Positions 27,348-35,760 of a stretch of DNA of 64,000 nt are shown one piece after another. Each line of letters starts with the position of its first letter. The stretch's first letter is position 1. The stretch is from Rothia uropygialis (lineage in GTDB: Bacteria > Actinomycetota > Actinomycetes > Actinomycetales > Micrococcaceae). Below the pieces are notes generated by a model. It saw only the letters and a program-made list of their open reading frames with translations. It ran no database searches and had not been told where the DNA came from. The stretch is from NCBI RefSeq assembly GCF_004137765.1, contig NZ_NOIS01000002.1:434001-498000 (forward strand). Reading direction: 5' to 3'. The position numbers and the translations under genes are program-made.

Positions 27348-30300
27348 TCATGCCCCGAAGTTCACAGAGTGGGGAGGAAAAGGCAGTGGTATTTTTCCTT
27401 CCACCACTGTGGTGAGGTCCCATGCTTGCTCCGCGGTCAAGGAAATCCCCCGAGGTCCTGTGCGGCGGGTGATCCCCCGGATCAGCATCATGGGTGTACC
27501 GAACAGGTCCGGCCCTGAGAGCCTCTGGGCTTCGTCGAAGAATGCGGCATCCACGCAGCCGGTGCCGTCGTCGAGGGATATGAAGACCACTCGTTTCCCG
27601 TTCTTCATCGGCGGTGTCATGGTTGAGACTCGCACGCCCACGACCCATACTTCGGATTTGTTGCGCAGCCGGATCAGGTCCGCGGCCCGAGTCAACGGCC
27701 ACGACCTGAGCCTCTCCCGATAGCCGGCCATCAGGTGCGCAGAAACGTCCAAGGTCAGCAGGTCCAGTTCGGTGCGCACCGTTGAGGTCACGTCGCTCGT
27801 GTCCCGGTCCGCATACGGCGTTTCGACGCGAGCGCCGAGTGGTAACGCCAGTTGGATCGGAACGGCGCTTTCCCCGTCCGGGTGCGAGCCGCGATCGAGG
27901 GCGGGATATTCTCTGCTTTGGTGCCGTACGCCGTGAAAGACGTCGGCATCGAGGGCACCCACCGCTGCGAGTCGGTCCAGGGTCGGTTTGTGAGGGCGGG
28001 CGCGTGCGATGAGATCCGCTACGGAGGTGTAAGGGGCTCGGGCGATGATCCTGTCGATCTCGGCTCGGCTGATTCCCGAAAGCTGAGTGAGGGGAAGTCT
28101 GATCCCCCACCGTCCGGAACGCCCTATATGTTCCACTCGGTAACTCCGTCCGGACCTGTTGATGTCCAGCGGCAGGAGTGTGATCCCCATGCGTCTGGCT
28201 TCGGCGAGGATCAGTCTCTGGGGGTACATTCCGGGGTCGTGTTCGAGGAGCCCCGTCATGAAATGCGCCGGGTAGTGAGTTTTGAGCCACGCGGATTGGT
28301 ACGTGGGAATCGCGAATGCGGCCCCGTGGGCTTTGCAGAATCCGAAGGATCCGAATGCGGCGAGCGCTTTCCATGTTTTCTCGATGACATCCTGGGAGTA
28401 ACCGTTTCTCCTGGCGTGGAGCCGGAAATATTCTTCGACTTCACCTTCGCGAGGGCCGCCGAGTTGACGACGGAACTCGTCCGAGGAGGCAAGATTGCAT
28501 CCTGTCATGGCGCTGAAGACGTTGAGGATCTGTTCGTGGAAGACCATCACCCCGGCGGTTTCTTTAAGGTAGGGAATGAGGTCTTCCTCAATGTAATGGG
28601 GGGTTGTGAATCCGTGGCGGGATTCCAGATATGGCCGAACCATGTCAGATTGCATGGGGCCTGGACGGAAGAGCGAGATGTCGATGATGAGGTCGCCGAC
28701 GCTCGCGGGCTGCATCTTGCCGATGAGCTCGCGCTGGCCTGGAGATTCGATCTGAAAACAGCCAAGGGTCCGAGTCGAGCGGATGAGGTCGAAGGTTGCT
28801 CGGTCTTGGGTGTCGATGGCTTCGAGATTGGGTTTGTGCCCTTCGGTGCGCTCGATTTCCTGGAGCGTGTACGCCATGGAAGATTGCATGCGCACGCCGA
28901 GAATATCGAGTTTGAGGAGGCCCATGGGGTCCATGTCGTGCTTGTCGAATTGGCTCATGGGCAGGCCCATGCCTGAGGGTTGCACGGGGGTTCGACGCAG
29001 GAGCGACGCGTTGGACAGGATGACCCCGCACGGGTGCATGGAGAGGTGACGAGGGAGGCGGTCGAGTCTTTCGGTGAGGTCGATGAGGAGATTGACCGCT
29101 GGATCCTCCTGGGCTTCTCGGCGTAGCTCATCAAGTTCGGGTTTGACTTCGAGGAGTTCGCGCAGTTCTCCGGCGGGAACGCGCCAGATGGTTTTGGCGA
29201 TGCGATCTGTTTGTGCCGGGGGAAGTCCGATCGCTCGAGCGGCATCGCGGACTGCACCGCGAGCCCGATAACCGTTGTGCATGGACATGAGGCTGACCCT
29301 GTGGTCGCCGTAGTGTTCGAAGACGGCACGGTAGATTTCGTGGCGGCGGGCGGATTCGACGTCGATGTCGATGTCCGGCAGGGTCGAACGCTTGTCGGAG
29401 AGGAAGCGTTCGAAGACGAGACCGTATTCGAGTGGATCGACCACGGAAACGTTCAGAAGATAGTTGACCAGGGAGGATACGCCGGATCCACGGGCGGCGT
29501 GACGGATTCCCAGGGAATCGATGAGGGTGGAGACGTGACCGACGGTCAGGAAATAAGAACAGAATCCGAGGTTTCGGATCGTCTCCAATTCGCGGTCGAG
29601 GCGTTGCCTCGGGGTTTCCCCGTCGCTCCGGGCCAGACCGGGGCCATGGACTGTCTGGTCCGCTTCCGGACCATAAACGCGTTCGAGGGCCGCTTCGCAT
29701 CGGGCTTTTAACTCGGCGGCGGGGGCTTGCGTCACTCCTGTCAGATGCGCCTCAGGGACGGTGGGGGTCCCGTAGCCCATGTCCATGGCCGGGTCGATGG
29801 CGCAGTGGTGGGCCAGCTCCGCGGTGAGGGCCGACAGTTCCGAGGCGGTGGTGCCGGCGTCGGCCGCGCGGGCGATCTCTGCGGCTATTGCGCCCATGTC
29901 CTGCGGGGGCTTGAGCCACCCTTGCCCATTGGCTTGTTGGCTTCCCTCCCCGAGCCCCGTGAGCCCGCGGGCGGCATCGAGGACATCCGCGGTGACGGCT
30001 TGGTCCTCGGTGGCGTACCGGACCGCGTTGCTGACGACGGCACCTACCCCGGATTCCGCGGCGATGCCCAACATGCGCGCGGCGTGCGAAATACTTCGGT
30101 GTTCTCCCGGGCGAGTCAGGTGGTTCACGAGGTTCACTCGAACCCGGGACCCGCCGACCAGTCTCACCCAGTCGCCCAGGCTGACCCTCGCCCAACGGTA
30201 TTTGCGGGCCGCGACCAAACGCCCGTAGTCGGATTCCGGTCCGAGAAGAACCACAAAGTGTCCCTCGTCCAGTGCGACGGCGCGGCCAAGGTCTGCAGCG

Positions 30301-30668
30301 GTGATACGGGGCCTGTCCCCCAGTGTGCCGCGTCCGGTATGGTCCCGACTCCGGTGAGCCCGAGTGATGAGCCGGCAAAGATCCCCGTACCCTGCCCCGG
30401 CATCGTGCCCTTCGGACAAGAGCACTACGCGTCCGATGATTTTCCGGTCCGAGGGGTCTGCGAGCGCGAGATCCACGCCCAAGACGGGTGTGACGCCGTG
30501 GTCCATACAGGCACGAACGTGCTTGACGGCCCCGTAGAGACCGTCCCGATCGGTCAGTCCGAGGTGAGTTGCACCGTGTCCCACGGCTGCAGCGACGAGC
30601 TCCGCGGGTGCGGAGACGCCATAGTGCGCGCTGTATGCGCTGTAGGTGATCAAGTGCGGGAACTTCAC
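27348..30668 (-). CDS. dnaE2: Error-prone DNA polymerase III alpha subunit
   Basis: C-family polymerase of translesion synthesis, 1106 residues. PHP-like domain (about 1-75), then the polymerase core with catalytic aspartates in PDIDIDVESAR (431-441) and KLDILGVRM (about 600), the FRPGPMQSDM block, helix-hairpin-helix segments and a C-terminal OB fold (RVVFISLDDGTGCVDAAFF). The PHP metal motif is decayed: the usual HxH becomes HLITYS and the later DH becomes DR. Start is GTG 30668; a LexA box lies 7 bp upstream, so the mRNA may be leaderless. imuA/imuB are not adjacent. Confidence 0.93.
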   Translation of the reverse strand: MKFPHLITYSAYSAHYGVSAPAELVAAAVGHGATHLGLTDRDGLYGAVKHVRACMDHGVTPVLGVDLALADPSDRKIIGRVVLLSEGHDAGAGYGDLCRLITRAHRSRDHTGRGTLGDRPRITAADLGRAVALDEGHFVVLLGPESDYGRLVAARKYRWARVSLGDWVRLVGGSRVRVNLVNHLTRPGEHRSISHAARMLGIAAESGVGAVVSNAVRYATEDQAVTADVLDAARGLTGLGEGSQQANGQGWLKPPQDMGAIAAEIARAADAGTTASELSALTAELAHHCAIDPAMDMGYGTPTVPEAHLTGVTQAPAAELKARCEAALERVYGPEADQTVHGPGLARSDGETPRQRLDRELETIRNLGFCSYFLTVGHVSTLIDSLGIRHAARGSGVSSLVNYLLNVSVVDPLEYGLVFERFLSDKRSTLPDIDIDVESARRHEIYRAVFEHYGDHRVSLMSMHNGYRARGAVRDAARAIGLPPAQTDRIAKTIWRVPAGELRELLEVKPELDELRREAQEDPAVNLLIDLTERLDRLPRHLSMHPCGVILSNASLLRRTPVQPSGMGLPMSQFDKHDMDPMGLLKLDILGVRMQSSMAYTLQEIERTEGHKPNLEAIDTQDRATFDLIRSTRTLGCFQIESPGQRELIGKMQPASVGDLIIDISLFRPGPMQSDMVRPYLESRHGFTTPHYIEEDLIPYLKETAGVMVFHEQILNVFSAMTGCNLASSDEFRRQLGGPREGEVEEYFRLHARRNGYSQDVIEKTWKALAAFGSFGFCKAHGAAFAIPTYQSAWLKTHYPAHFMTGLLEHDPGMYPQRLILAEARRMGITLLPLDINRSGRSYRVEHIGRSGRWGIRLPLTQLSGISRAEIDRIIARAPYTSVADLIARARPHKPTLDRLAAVGALDADVFHGVRHQSREYPALDRGSHPDGESAVPIQLALPLGARVETPYADRDTSDVTSTVRTELDLLTLDVSAHLMAGYRERLRSWPLTRAADLIRLRNKSEVWVVGVRVSTMTPPMKNGKRVVFISLDDGTGCVDAAFFDEAQRLSGPDLFGTPMMLIRGITRRTGPRGISLTAEQAWDLTTVVEGKIPLPFPPHSVNFGA

Positions 30669-30674
30669 GCCTCA

Positions 30675-30703
30675 ATCGAACATATATTCGAATATTAAGT
30701 CAA
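30675..30703 (-). promoter_or_regulatory. dnaE2 SOS promoter with LexA box
   Basis: The LexA-type palindrome TCGAACATATATTCGA occupies 30676-30691. On the minus strand a -35-like TTGACT (30703-30698) and a -10-like TTCGAT (30680-30675) are 17 bp apart with the box between them, so LexA binding would block RNA polymerase. The -10 lies 6 bp from the GTG start codon. Confidence 0.75.
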
Positions 30704-30814
30704 AACAGGACGCGCGGGTCAATGAGCACAACGGGCCACCGCGCGGAAGGCTGGAGTCCCTTCCGGTTGTGGCCGGTTTCGAGCTCATACTCCCTACATA
30801 AAGCGAGCATCGCC

Positions 30815-30898
30815 ATGCAAATATCCGCCGCTCTGGTTTCCGGCGTCGACCAGAACTTCGAAATCACCAACCTGGAGCTTGACGCACCCCACGCTCAC
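30815..30898 (+). pseudogene. Remnant N-terminus of a zinc-dependent alcohol dehydrogenase
   Basis: From ATG 30815 the translation MQISAALVSGVDQNFEITNL followed by ELDAPHAHG matches the start of MDR-family zinc alcohol dehydrogenases (pattern AAVV..PF.IEE.EL..P). The similarity then stops; no cofactor or zinc sites follow. A decayed fragment about 28 codons long in the otherwise empty 390-bp stretch between dnaE2 and the GntR gene. Confidence 0.5.
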
Positions 30899-31029
30899 GG
30901 AAGAACACCGCCAGGAACCGGAAAAACATCCGAATTAACCCGCCGTGAAGGCTTGACGAAAACCACGCCCCTCTCAGGCGCTGCGTCAGAACACCTCCGA
31001 CCGGTTTGGTAAAGCCCTATCCAAAGGCC

Positions 31030-31055
31030 ATACGAGTCATTATGATGACTTGTAT
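31030..31055. promoter_or_regulatory. 26-bp near-perfect palindrome, probable GntR operator
   Basis: Arms ATACGAGTCAT and ATGACTTGTAT (10 of 11 positions complementary) surround TATG. It ends 25 bp before the gntR start, the expected place for an autoregulatory operator that would also control the downstream PTS genes. Confidence 0.65.
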
Positions 31056-31080
31056 TGAAGTACGTCGATGGAGAGGCTTC

Positions 31081-31809
31081 ATGATGGTCGCGGCAAAGAA
31101 GTATCAGCGAGTGCAACAGGCCATTCGCCGCGACTACGGCCAACTCCGCGCCGGCACTTCACTCCCTTCCGAAGCCGAGCTGTGCCGACAATACGAGGTC
31201 AGCCGAGTGACCATCCGTCGGGCGATAGAGGAACTCGTCGATGAATGCCTCCTGACCAGGCAACACGGCCGCGGAACCTTCGTGAGCGCGCAAGGTACTT
31301 CACCAACTCACCCGCCCGAGATAGTCGATTCCCAGGGCTTTTATGCGCAAATGACGGGCCAGGGCATCAAAGTCACGTCCAAGGTCCTCTTCCAAGGAAT
31401 CACCACCTCACTGAGTGGCCTGGCCAATTCCTTGGGCCTCTCACCCCAAGAGCCCCTCCTTCGCCTAGATCGCGTTCGCTCGGTCGAAGGCCGCATCGAC
31501 CATCTGACACGCAGCTGGATGAGCGCTCGGAAATACCGCGGAATCCTCGACCATAACTTCGCCCGAGAATCCTTGCAGGCTGTCCTTTCCGAGGAATTCG
31601 GTTTTACCCCACGTTGGGGAAGGGCCAATGCCCAGCTCACCGACGTGACCCGGGAGGAAGCCGAGCACCTTGGCATTCAGGCAGCCGATACCCGATTGCG
31701 CACCTTCATCACTTTCTACGCCGACAATGAGACGCCCGAGGTCTGCACCGAAACGATCTACGCCGACAAGCAGGCTTCTCCCCAGTTCCTGTTCATTAGC
31801 AGGTCTTAA
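31081..31809 (+). CDS. GntR/HutC-family transcriptional regulator of the PTS locus
   Basis: 242 residues. The N-terminal winged helix (KKYQRVQQAIRRDYGQLRAG, LPSEAELCRQYEVSRVTIRRAIEEL, about 6-70) is of the GntR type. The C-terminal UTRA effector domain (about 95-235) ends VCTETIYADKQASPQFLFI. HutC members sense sugar phosphates or related ligands. Two adjacent ATGs (31081, 31084) follow GGAGAGG; the second has better spacing. Eighteen bases before the EIIA gene and same strand: local regulator, probably a repressor. Confidence 0.9.
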   Translation: MMVAAKKYQRVQQAIRRDYGQLRAGTSLPSEAELCRQYEVSRVTIRRAIEELVDECLLTRQHGRGTFVSAQGTSPTHPPEIVDSQGFYAQMTGQGIKVTSKVLFQGITTSLSGLANSLGLSPQEPLLRLDRVRSVEGRIDHLTRSWMSARKYRGILDHNFARESLQAVLSEEFGFTPRWGRANAQLTDVTREEAEHLGIQAADTRLRTFITFYADNETPEVCTETIYADKQASPQFLFISRS

Positions 31810-31827
31810 CCCGGAAGGAATTATCTG

Positions 31828-32271
31828 ATGCTCAAGGAAGAACTCACCCTCGATCGGGTCCTCGTCGACGACGTCGTCTCGTGGCAGGATGCGATTCGCA
31901 GGGCGGGCCAGCCTCTCCTCGAGGCAGGGGCCATTCGCGAATCGTACATTGATCAGATCATCGCGAACGTTCAGGAACCGGGCGGGACCTACATGGACCT
32001 CGGTTTTGGCATAACCCTCGCCCACGCCAGGCCCGAAGCAGGTGCCCTCAAGACCGCGTTCTCGGTGCTGACTCTCCGTGAGCCCGTGAACCTCAATGAC
32101 GACGAGGCACACCCCGTCCGCACGGTCGTCTTCCTCGTCGCGGCCGACGATTCCGCGCATCAGGAAGCCCTCCGTGATCTCGCGACGATCCTGCGGGACG
32201 AGGACAGGCGTGACGGCCTGACGCACGCTAGCGATCCACACGAAATGTTAAATCTCCTGACGGCCAACTAA
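31828..32271 (+). CDS. PTS EIIA component (fructose/mannitol/ascorbate type)
   Basis: 147-residue EIIA of the PTS-EIIA type 2 fold. The phosphorylated histidine is His66 in GFGITLAHARPEAGA. It takes phosphate from HPr and passes it to the EIIB encoded next. AAGGAAT precedes ATG 31828. Member of the gntR-IIA-IIB-IIC unit. Confidence 0.9.
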   Translation: MLKEELTLDRVLVDDVVSWQDAIRRAGQPLLEAGAIRESYIDQIIANVQEPGGTYMDLGFGITLAHARPEAGALKTAFSVLTLREPVNLNDDEAHPVRTVVFLVAADDSAHQEALRDLATILRDEDRRDGLTHASDPHEMLNLLTAN

Positions 32272-32302
32272 ACGGCCAACCCACCTACGAAAGGACATCA
32301 CG

Positions 32303-32593
32303 ATGAAATTCATGGCAATGTGCAGCTCCGGTTTGGGCAGCTCTTTCATGGTCGAAATGAACATCCAGGCGGCACTCGACAAGATCGGGGCCAAAGACGT
32401 CGAGGTCGATCACGCAGACCTCGGCTCGGCAGGTCCGACGGACGCCGATGTCTTCTTCGTTGGAAAGGACCTCGAAAACTCGGTTTCAGGCTTCGACGAC
32501 GTCGTCATCCTGGATTCGATCATTGATCAGGACGAACTCGACCGAAAGGTCAAGGAAACGTGCCTTCGACTTGGCATACCGCTAAGCGACTAG
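32303..32593 (+). CDS. PTS EIIB component, ascorbate-type
   Basis: 96-residue EIIB with the phospho-cysteine Cys7 in MAMCSSGLGSSFM, the P-loop form of the lactose/ascorbate EIIB family. AAAGGAC precedes the ATG. Lies 31 bp after EIIA and 19 bp before EIIC. Confidence 0.92.
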   Translation: MKFMAMCSSGLGSSFMVEMNIQAALDKIGAKDVEVDHADLGSAGPTDADVFFVGKDLENSVSGFDDVVILDSIIDQDELDRKVKETCLRLGIPLSD

Positions 32594-32612
32594 GCGTGAA
32601 AGGGATTCCATT

Positions 32613-34061
32613 ATGAACAGCACGCTCCATGTACTCGTCCAAATCTTCTCTGAACCGTCCATCCTTGTCGCGCTGATCGCGTTGGTCGGGCTCCTTCTGC
32701 AACGCAAACCTGGTGCAGACATCATGAAGGGCACGGTCAAGACCTTCGTCGGCTTCCTGGTCCTCTCGGCTGGCGCGGCCGTCGTCGTCGCTGCTCTCGA
32801 TCCCTTTGGGGACATGTTCTCCGAAGTCTTCGGGGTTCAAGGCATCGTCCCCAATAACGAGGCGATCGTCGGTCCGGTGCTGCAGGAATACGGCACCGCC
32901 GCCGCGTTGATCTTTTTCTTCGGTATGGTCGTCAACGTCATTCTGGCTCGGATAACGCGGTTCAAGTACATCTACCTGTCCGGGCACGTGGCCCTGTACC
33001 AGTCGGCCATGATCGCGGTGATCCTGATCGTCGCGGGCTTCAGCACCTGGGAGGCCATCCTGTGGGGTTCGATTGCAGAGGCCATCATCACCACCGTTTC
33101 GCCCGCGATCGTCCAACCCTTTATGCGGCAAGTCACCGGCAAAGACACCGTGGCGCTGGGCCACACCGGTGGCTTCGGCATCGCGCTCTCAGGCCTCGTT
33201 GCGCGACTCACCAAAGGTGACCCGGAGAATTCGACCGAGAAGCTAAAGGTACCCAAGTCCTTGGGCTTCGTGCGCGATTCGACCGTCGTCGTGGCCCTGT
33301 CGATGGGCATCATCTTCATCGTTGTGGCGCTGTTTGCCGGGCCCGGCTACGTGCAAGACAACATCTCGGACGGACAGAACTACATCCTCTGGGCGGTCAT
33401 GTCGGCCGGTCAGTTCGCCGCCGGCGTGTTCATTATCCTGGCCGGCGTCCGCGTGATCCTGGCCGAGATCGTCCCGGCTTTCAAGGGGATCTCGGAGAAA
33501 TTGGTGCCGGATGCCAAGCCCGCTCTGGACGTCCCCATCACCTTCACGTTCGCGCCGAACGCGGTCATGGTGGGATTCCTGTCTTCGCTGGTAGCAGGCC
33601 TGATCGGAATGGGGGTGTTGGGCATGCTCGGGACCGCCGTGATCATCCCCGGTATCGTCGCGCACTTCATGACCGGTGGCGCCTCGGGCGTTATCGGTAA
33701 CGCCGTCGGCGGACGCCGCGGTGCGGTTCTGGGTGCCTTTGCCAACGGCATTCTGATCACGCTGGTTCCTTTACTGCTCCTACCGTTACTCGGCGACATC
33801 GGTAACGCGAACGCGACCTTCGGCGATTCGGATTACGGCGTCATTGGCCTCTACCTTGGCTGGCTCGGCATCGGCGGCAAGGCATTCATCATCGTAGGCA
33901 TCCTGGTCGCTCTGCTCGCGCTATTCGGGGCGAGCTTCGGCATCGGGCGCTCCGCAAAGAAGCGGGAAGCACGCGGGCGCGCAGCGGAAGGCAGTGCAAC
34001 CTCAGATTCCTCCGAAACTCGTTCCTCCAACGCCGCGGACGCATCCGATTCCGCTTCCTAG
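32613..34061 (+). CDS. PTS EIIC component, UlaA/SgaT (ascorbate) family
   Basis: 482-residue membrane permease with about ten or more TM segments. Family landmarks: LLLQRKPGADIMKGTVKTFVGF near residue 30, NNEAIVGPVLQEYG, GHTGGFGIALSG, and NAVMVGFLSS. The C-terminal 40 residues are a disordered Arg/Ser tail. The family moves L-ascorbate in E. coli, but no ulaD/E/F-like catabolic genes are present here, so the sugar is uncertain. A strong terminator follows. Confidence 0.93.
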   Translation: MNSTLHVLVQIFSEPSILVALIALVGLLLQRKPGADIMKGTVKTFVGFLVLSAGAAVVVAALDPFGDMFSEVFGVQGIVPNNEAIVGPVLQEYGTAAALIFFFGMVVNVILARITRFKYIYLSGHVALYQSAMIAVILIVAGFSTWEAILWGSIAEAIITTVSPAIVQPFMRQVTGKDTVALGHTGGFGIALSGLVARLTKGDPENSTEKLKVPKSLGFVRDSTVVVALSMGIIFIVVALFAGPGYVQDNISDGQNYILWAVMSAGQFAAGVFIILAGVRVILAEIVPAFKGISEKLVPDAKPALDVPITFTFAPNAVMVGFLSSLVAGLIGMGVLGMLGTAVIIPGIVAHFMTGGASGVIGNAVGGRRGAVLGAFANGILITLVPLLLLPLLGDIGNANATFGDSDYGVIGLYLGWLGIGGKAFIIVGILVALLALFGASFGIGRSAKKREARGRAAEGSATSDSSETRSSNAADASDSAS

Positions 34062-34095
34062 CAGCGGCTTCCGGAAAGCACACTAGGCTCGAACG

Positions 34096-34141
34096 AACGA
34101 CGCCGCCCTCTCCACTGTTGGACTGGGGGGCGTCGTTTTCT
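34096..34141 (+). terminator. Terminator after the PTS EIIC gene
   Basis: Stem AACGACGCC / GGCGTCGTT with inner GC pairs, followed by TTTTC. Ends the gntR-PTS transcription unit. Confidence 0.75.
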
Positions 34142-34393
34142 CGTGTTTTAGCCGCACCACTACGTTCCGGACACGCGGGGCCGGTTGCAGGCAGAGGTGG
34201 CCACGAACCGGCAAGAACTTCTGCACTCGTGCCAGTCGATGAACTCCTCTTTCCTCGGGCATGACCCCGCAGTCAACGTTTAACTGCACCTGCAAGCGGA
34301 ACTGGGCTTCCTCGACGAAAACGACGACTCCCCCGACGGCCGCAACGGAACCCGTCAACCACCCAAGAGCTCCTCGTAGGACTCAACCGCGGG
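34142..34393. other. Non-coding stretch, possible degenerate coding relic
   Basis: About 250 bp between the PTS terminator and the end of the FAH-family gene. In one plus-strand frame, interrupted by stops, it reads LHLQAELGFLDENDDSPDGR then NGTR, loosely like the N-terminal region of IS256-type transposases. Too short and degraded to assign. No promoter or RNA is seen. Confidence 0.25.
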
Positions 34394-35338
34394 TCAGTGG
34401 GCACCCCGTGATGCGGAAGCAACACCTGGGCCCCACCAGGCCTTGTTCTTGAAGTGCTCCACGGTTTCCGGCTCGGGTACGCACTCATTGGTGATTTCCC
34501 CGATGCCTTCCACTCGAACTGTGACCTCGTGACCAGCCTTGAGCCAGAATCGGTGGGGCTTCTTGGACATGCCCACACCCGCGGGGGTACCGCAAGCGAT
34601 AATGTCCCCGGGCTCCAGAGTCATGAAGGTGCTGAGATACGAGACGATCTGGGCCGGAGTGAAAATCATGTTGGCGGTGGTGCCGGATTGCATGACCTCC
34701 CCGTCCACGAGGCATTCAATCTTGAGCCCCTCAACCGGATCAACTTGGTCCCTGGAGACGATATGCGGCCCGAAGGGCGTGCTGTAGTCCCAATTCTTCC
34801 CCTGGAACCATTCGCTCGTTCGGCCCTGCCAGTCGCGGACGGAGACATCATTGAGCAGCGTGTATCCGGCGATGGCCCCGAGCGCGTCTTCTTCGTTGAC
34901 ACGTCGCACAGACCGACCGACAACCACACAGAGCTCGGCCTCGTAATCGATTTTGGTTGACTCCGGAGGCATCGCAATGGGGTCATCCGGTCCCACGAGC
35001 GAATTCGAGAATTTGGTGAATACGGTGGGATATTGGGGCAATTCCGCCCCGACTTCTTCGGCGTGATCATGGTAGTTCAGACCGACGCAGAGAATCTTCC
35101 CGGGTTGCATGGGCAGCACATCGGTCATCGAACGCACATGAGGCAATTCGCCCTGGCCGAGATTCGAATAGAACTTCTCCCGGGCCTCGTCTGAGCCTTC
35201 TCTGAACAGGCTGCTGTCCACCACGCTGGCGGGACCGACATCCCGCAGATAATAGCGCTTGCCCGCGACCTCCACCCAGGTATACAACCCGGTCTGCTGA
35301 TCGAACAGGCTCTCGACGTACGCGCGCCCCAATTTCAT
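34394..35338 (-). CDS. Fumarylacetoacetate hydrolase family protein
   Basis: 314 residues of the FAH superfamily, whose members cleave acylpyruvates or hydrate/decarboxylate dicarboxylic acids of aromatic degradation. Typical blocks: GKILCVGLNYHDHAEE, KIDYEAELCVVVGR (acidic metal ligands), NDVSVRDWQ, PGDIIACGTPAGVG, and a C-terminal VRVEGIGEITN. The substrate cannot be fixed from context, because neighbours are a PTS locus and the DUF6504 gene. ATG 35338 begins MKLGRAYVE. Confidence 0.9.
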   Translation of the reverse strand: MKLGRAYVESLFDQQTGLYTWVEVAGKRYYLRDVGPASVVDSSLFREGSDEAREKFYSNLGQGELPHVRSMTDVLPMQPGKILCVGLNYHDHAEEVGAELPQYPTVFTKFSNSLVGPDDPIAMPPESTKIDYEAELCVVVGRSVRRVNEEDALGAIAGYTLLNDVSVRDWQGRTSEWFQGKNWDYSTPFGPHIVSRDQVDPVEGLKIECLVDGEVMQSGTTANMIFTPAQIVSYLSTFMTLEPGDIIACGTPAGVGMSKKPHRFWLKAGHEVTVRVEGIGEITNECVPEPETVEHFKNKAWWGPGVASASRGAH

Positions 35339-35377
35339 CGCTCAACCACCTCACGTGACAGAAAACTCCGTTTCAGG

Positions 35378-35692
35378 CTACAGGTTCTCTACCACGTTCC
35401 ATCCACCCGTGACGCGATTTCTTTCCAGTTGCAGGGTCCTCAGCTCGTCATCCTTCACGGCGCCCCGACGACGCCGAGCCCCAACCGGGAGGTCCACCGT
35501 CACCTGGACCTGCCACATCTCTCGATCCACCAGGTACGGACACAAATCTTTCGGGGCGCGATCAACCTCGGTCCACCACGCCCGCCGCTCGTACCACCGG
35601 ACTGGGTTGGCCGCGACCCTGTAGCGATGACCGTCGATCTCCACGCGCAGGGGCTGCCCGGCCGCCGTCGTCATAACCTGAGTGTTGAGCAC
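35378..35692 (-). CDS. DUF6504 family protein, SOS-controlled
   Basis: 104 residues. Pattern G-x-x-YRV (DGHRYRVAA), RWYERRAWW, LVDREMWQVQV and a terminal GGWNV fits the DUF6504 proteins commonly encoded beside imuB/dnaE2 mutasome genes in Actinobacteria; assignment is by pattern only. The GTG at 35692 follows AGGAGG by four bases; an ATG six codons in is an alternative. A perfect LexA palindrome lies just upstream. dnaE2 is 4.7 kb away with unrelated genes between. Confidence 0.75.
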   Translation of the reverse strand: MLNTQVMTTAAGQPLRVEIDGHRYRVAANPVRWYERRAWWTEVDRAPKDLCPYLVDREMWQVQVTVDLPVGARRRRGAVKDDELRTLQLERNRVTGGWNVVENL

Positions 35693-35709
35693 AACGCCTC
35701 CTAGCTTTT

Positions 35710-35729
35710 ATTCGAATATATATTCGAAT
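35710..35729 (-). promoter_or_regulatory. LexA box upstream of the DUF6504 gene
   Basis: Perfect 20-bp palindrome ATTCGAATATATATTCGAAT, containing TCGAA-N6-TTCGA as at dnaE2. It ends 18 bp before the DUF6504 start codon; the symporter gene on its other side reads toward it, so DUF6504 is the only target. Confidence 0.8.
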
Positions 35730-35760
35730 CCTAGGAAGGGTGACTGACAACTTAAGCGGG

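Noticed and set aside
34083-34358. 91-codon minus-strand frame behind the PTS locus
   Set aside because: Overlaps the PTS terminator and has no ribosome site or family resemblance.
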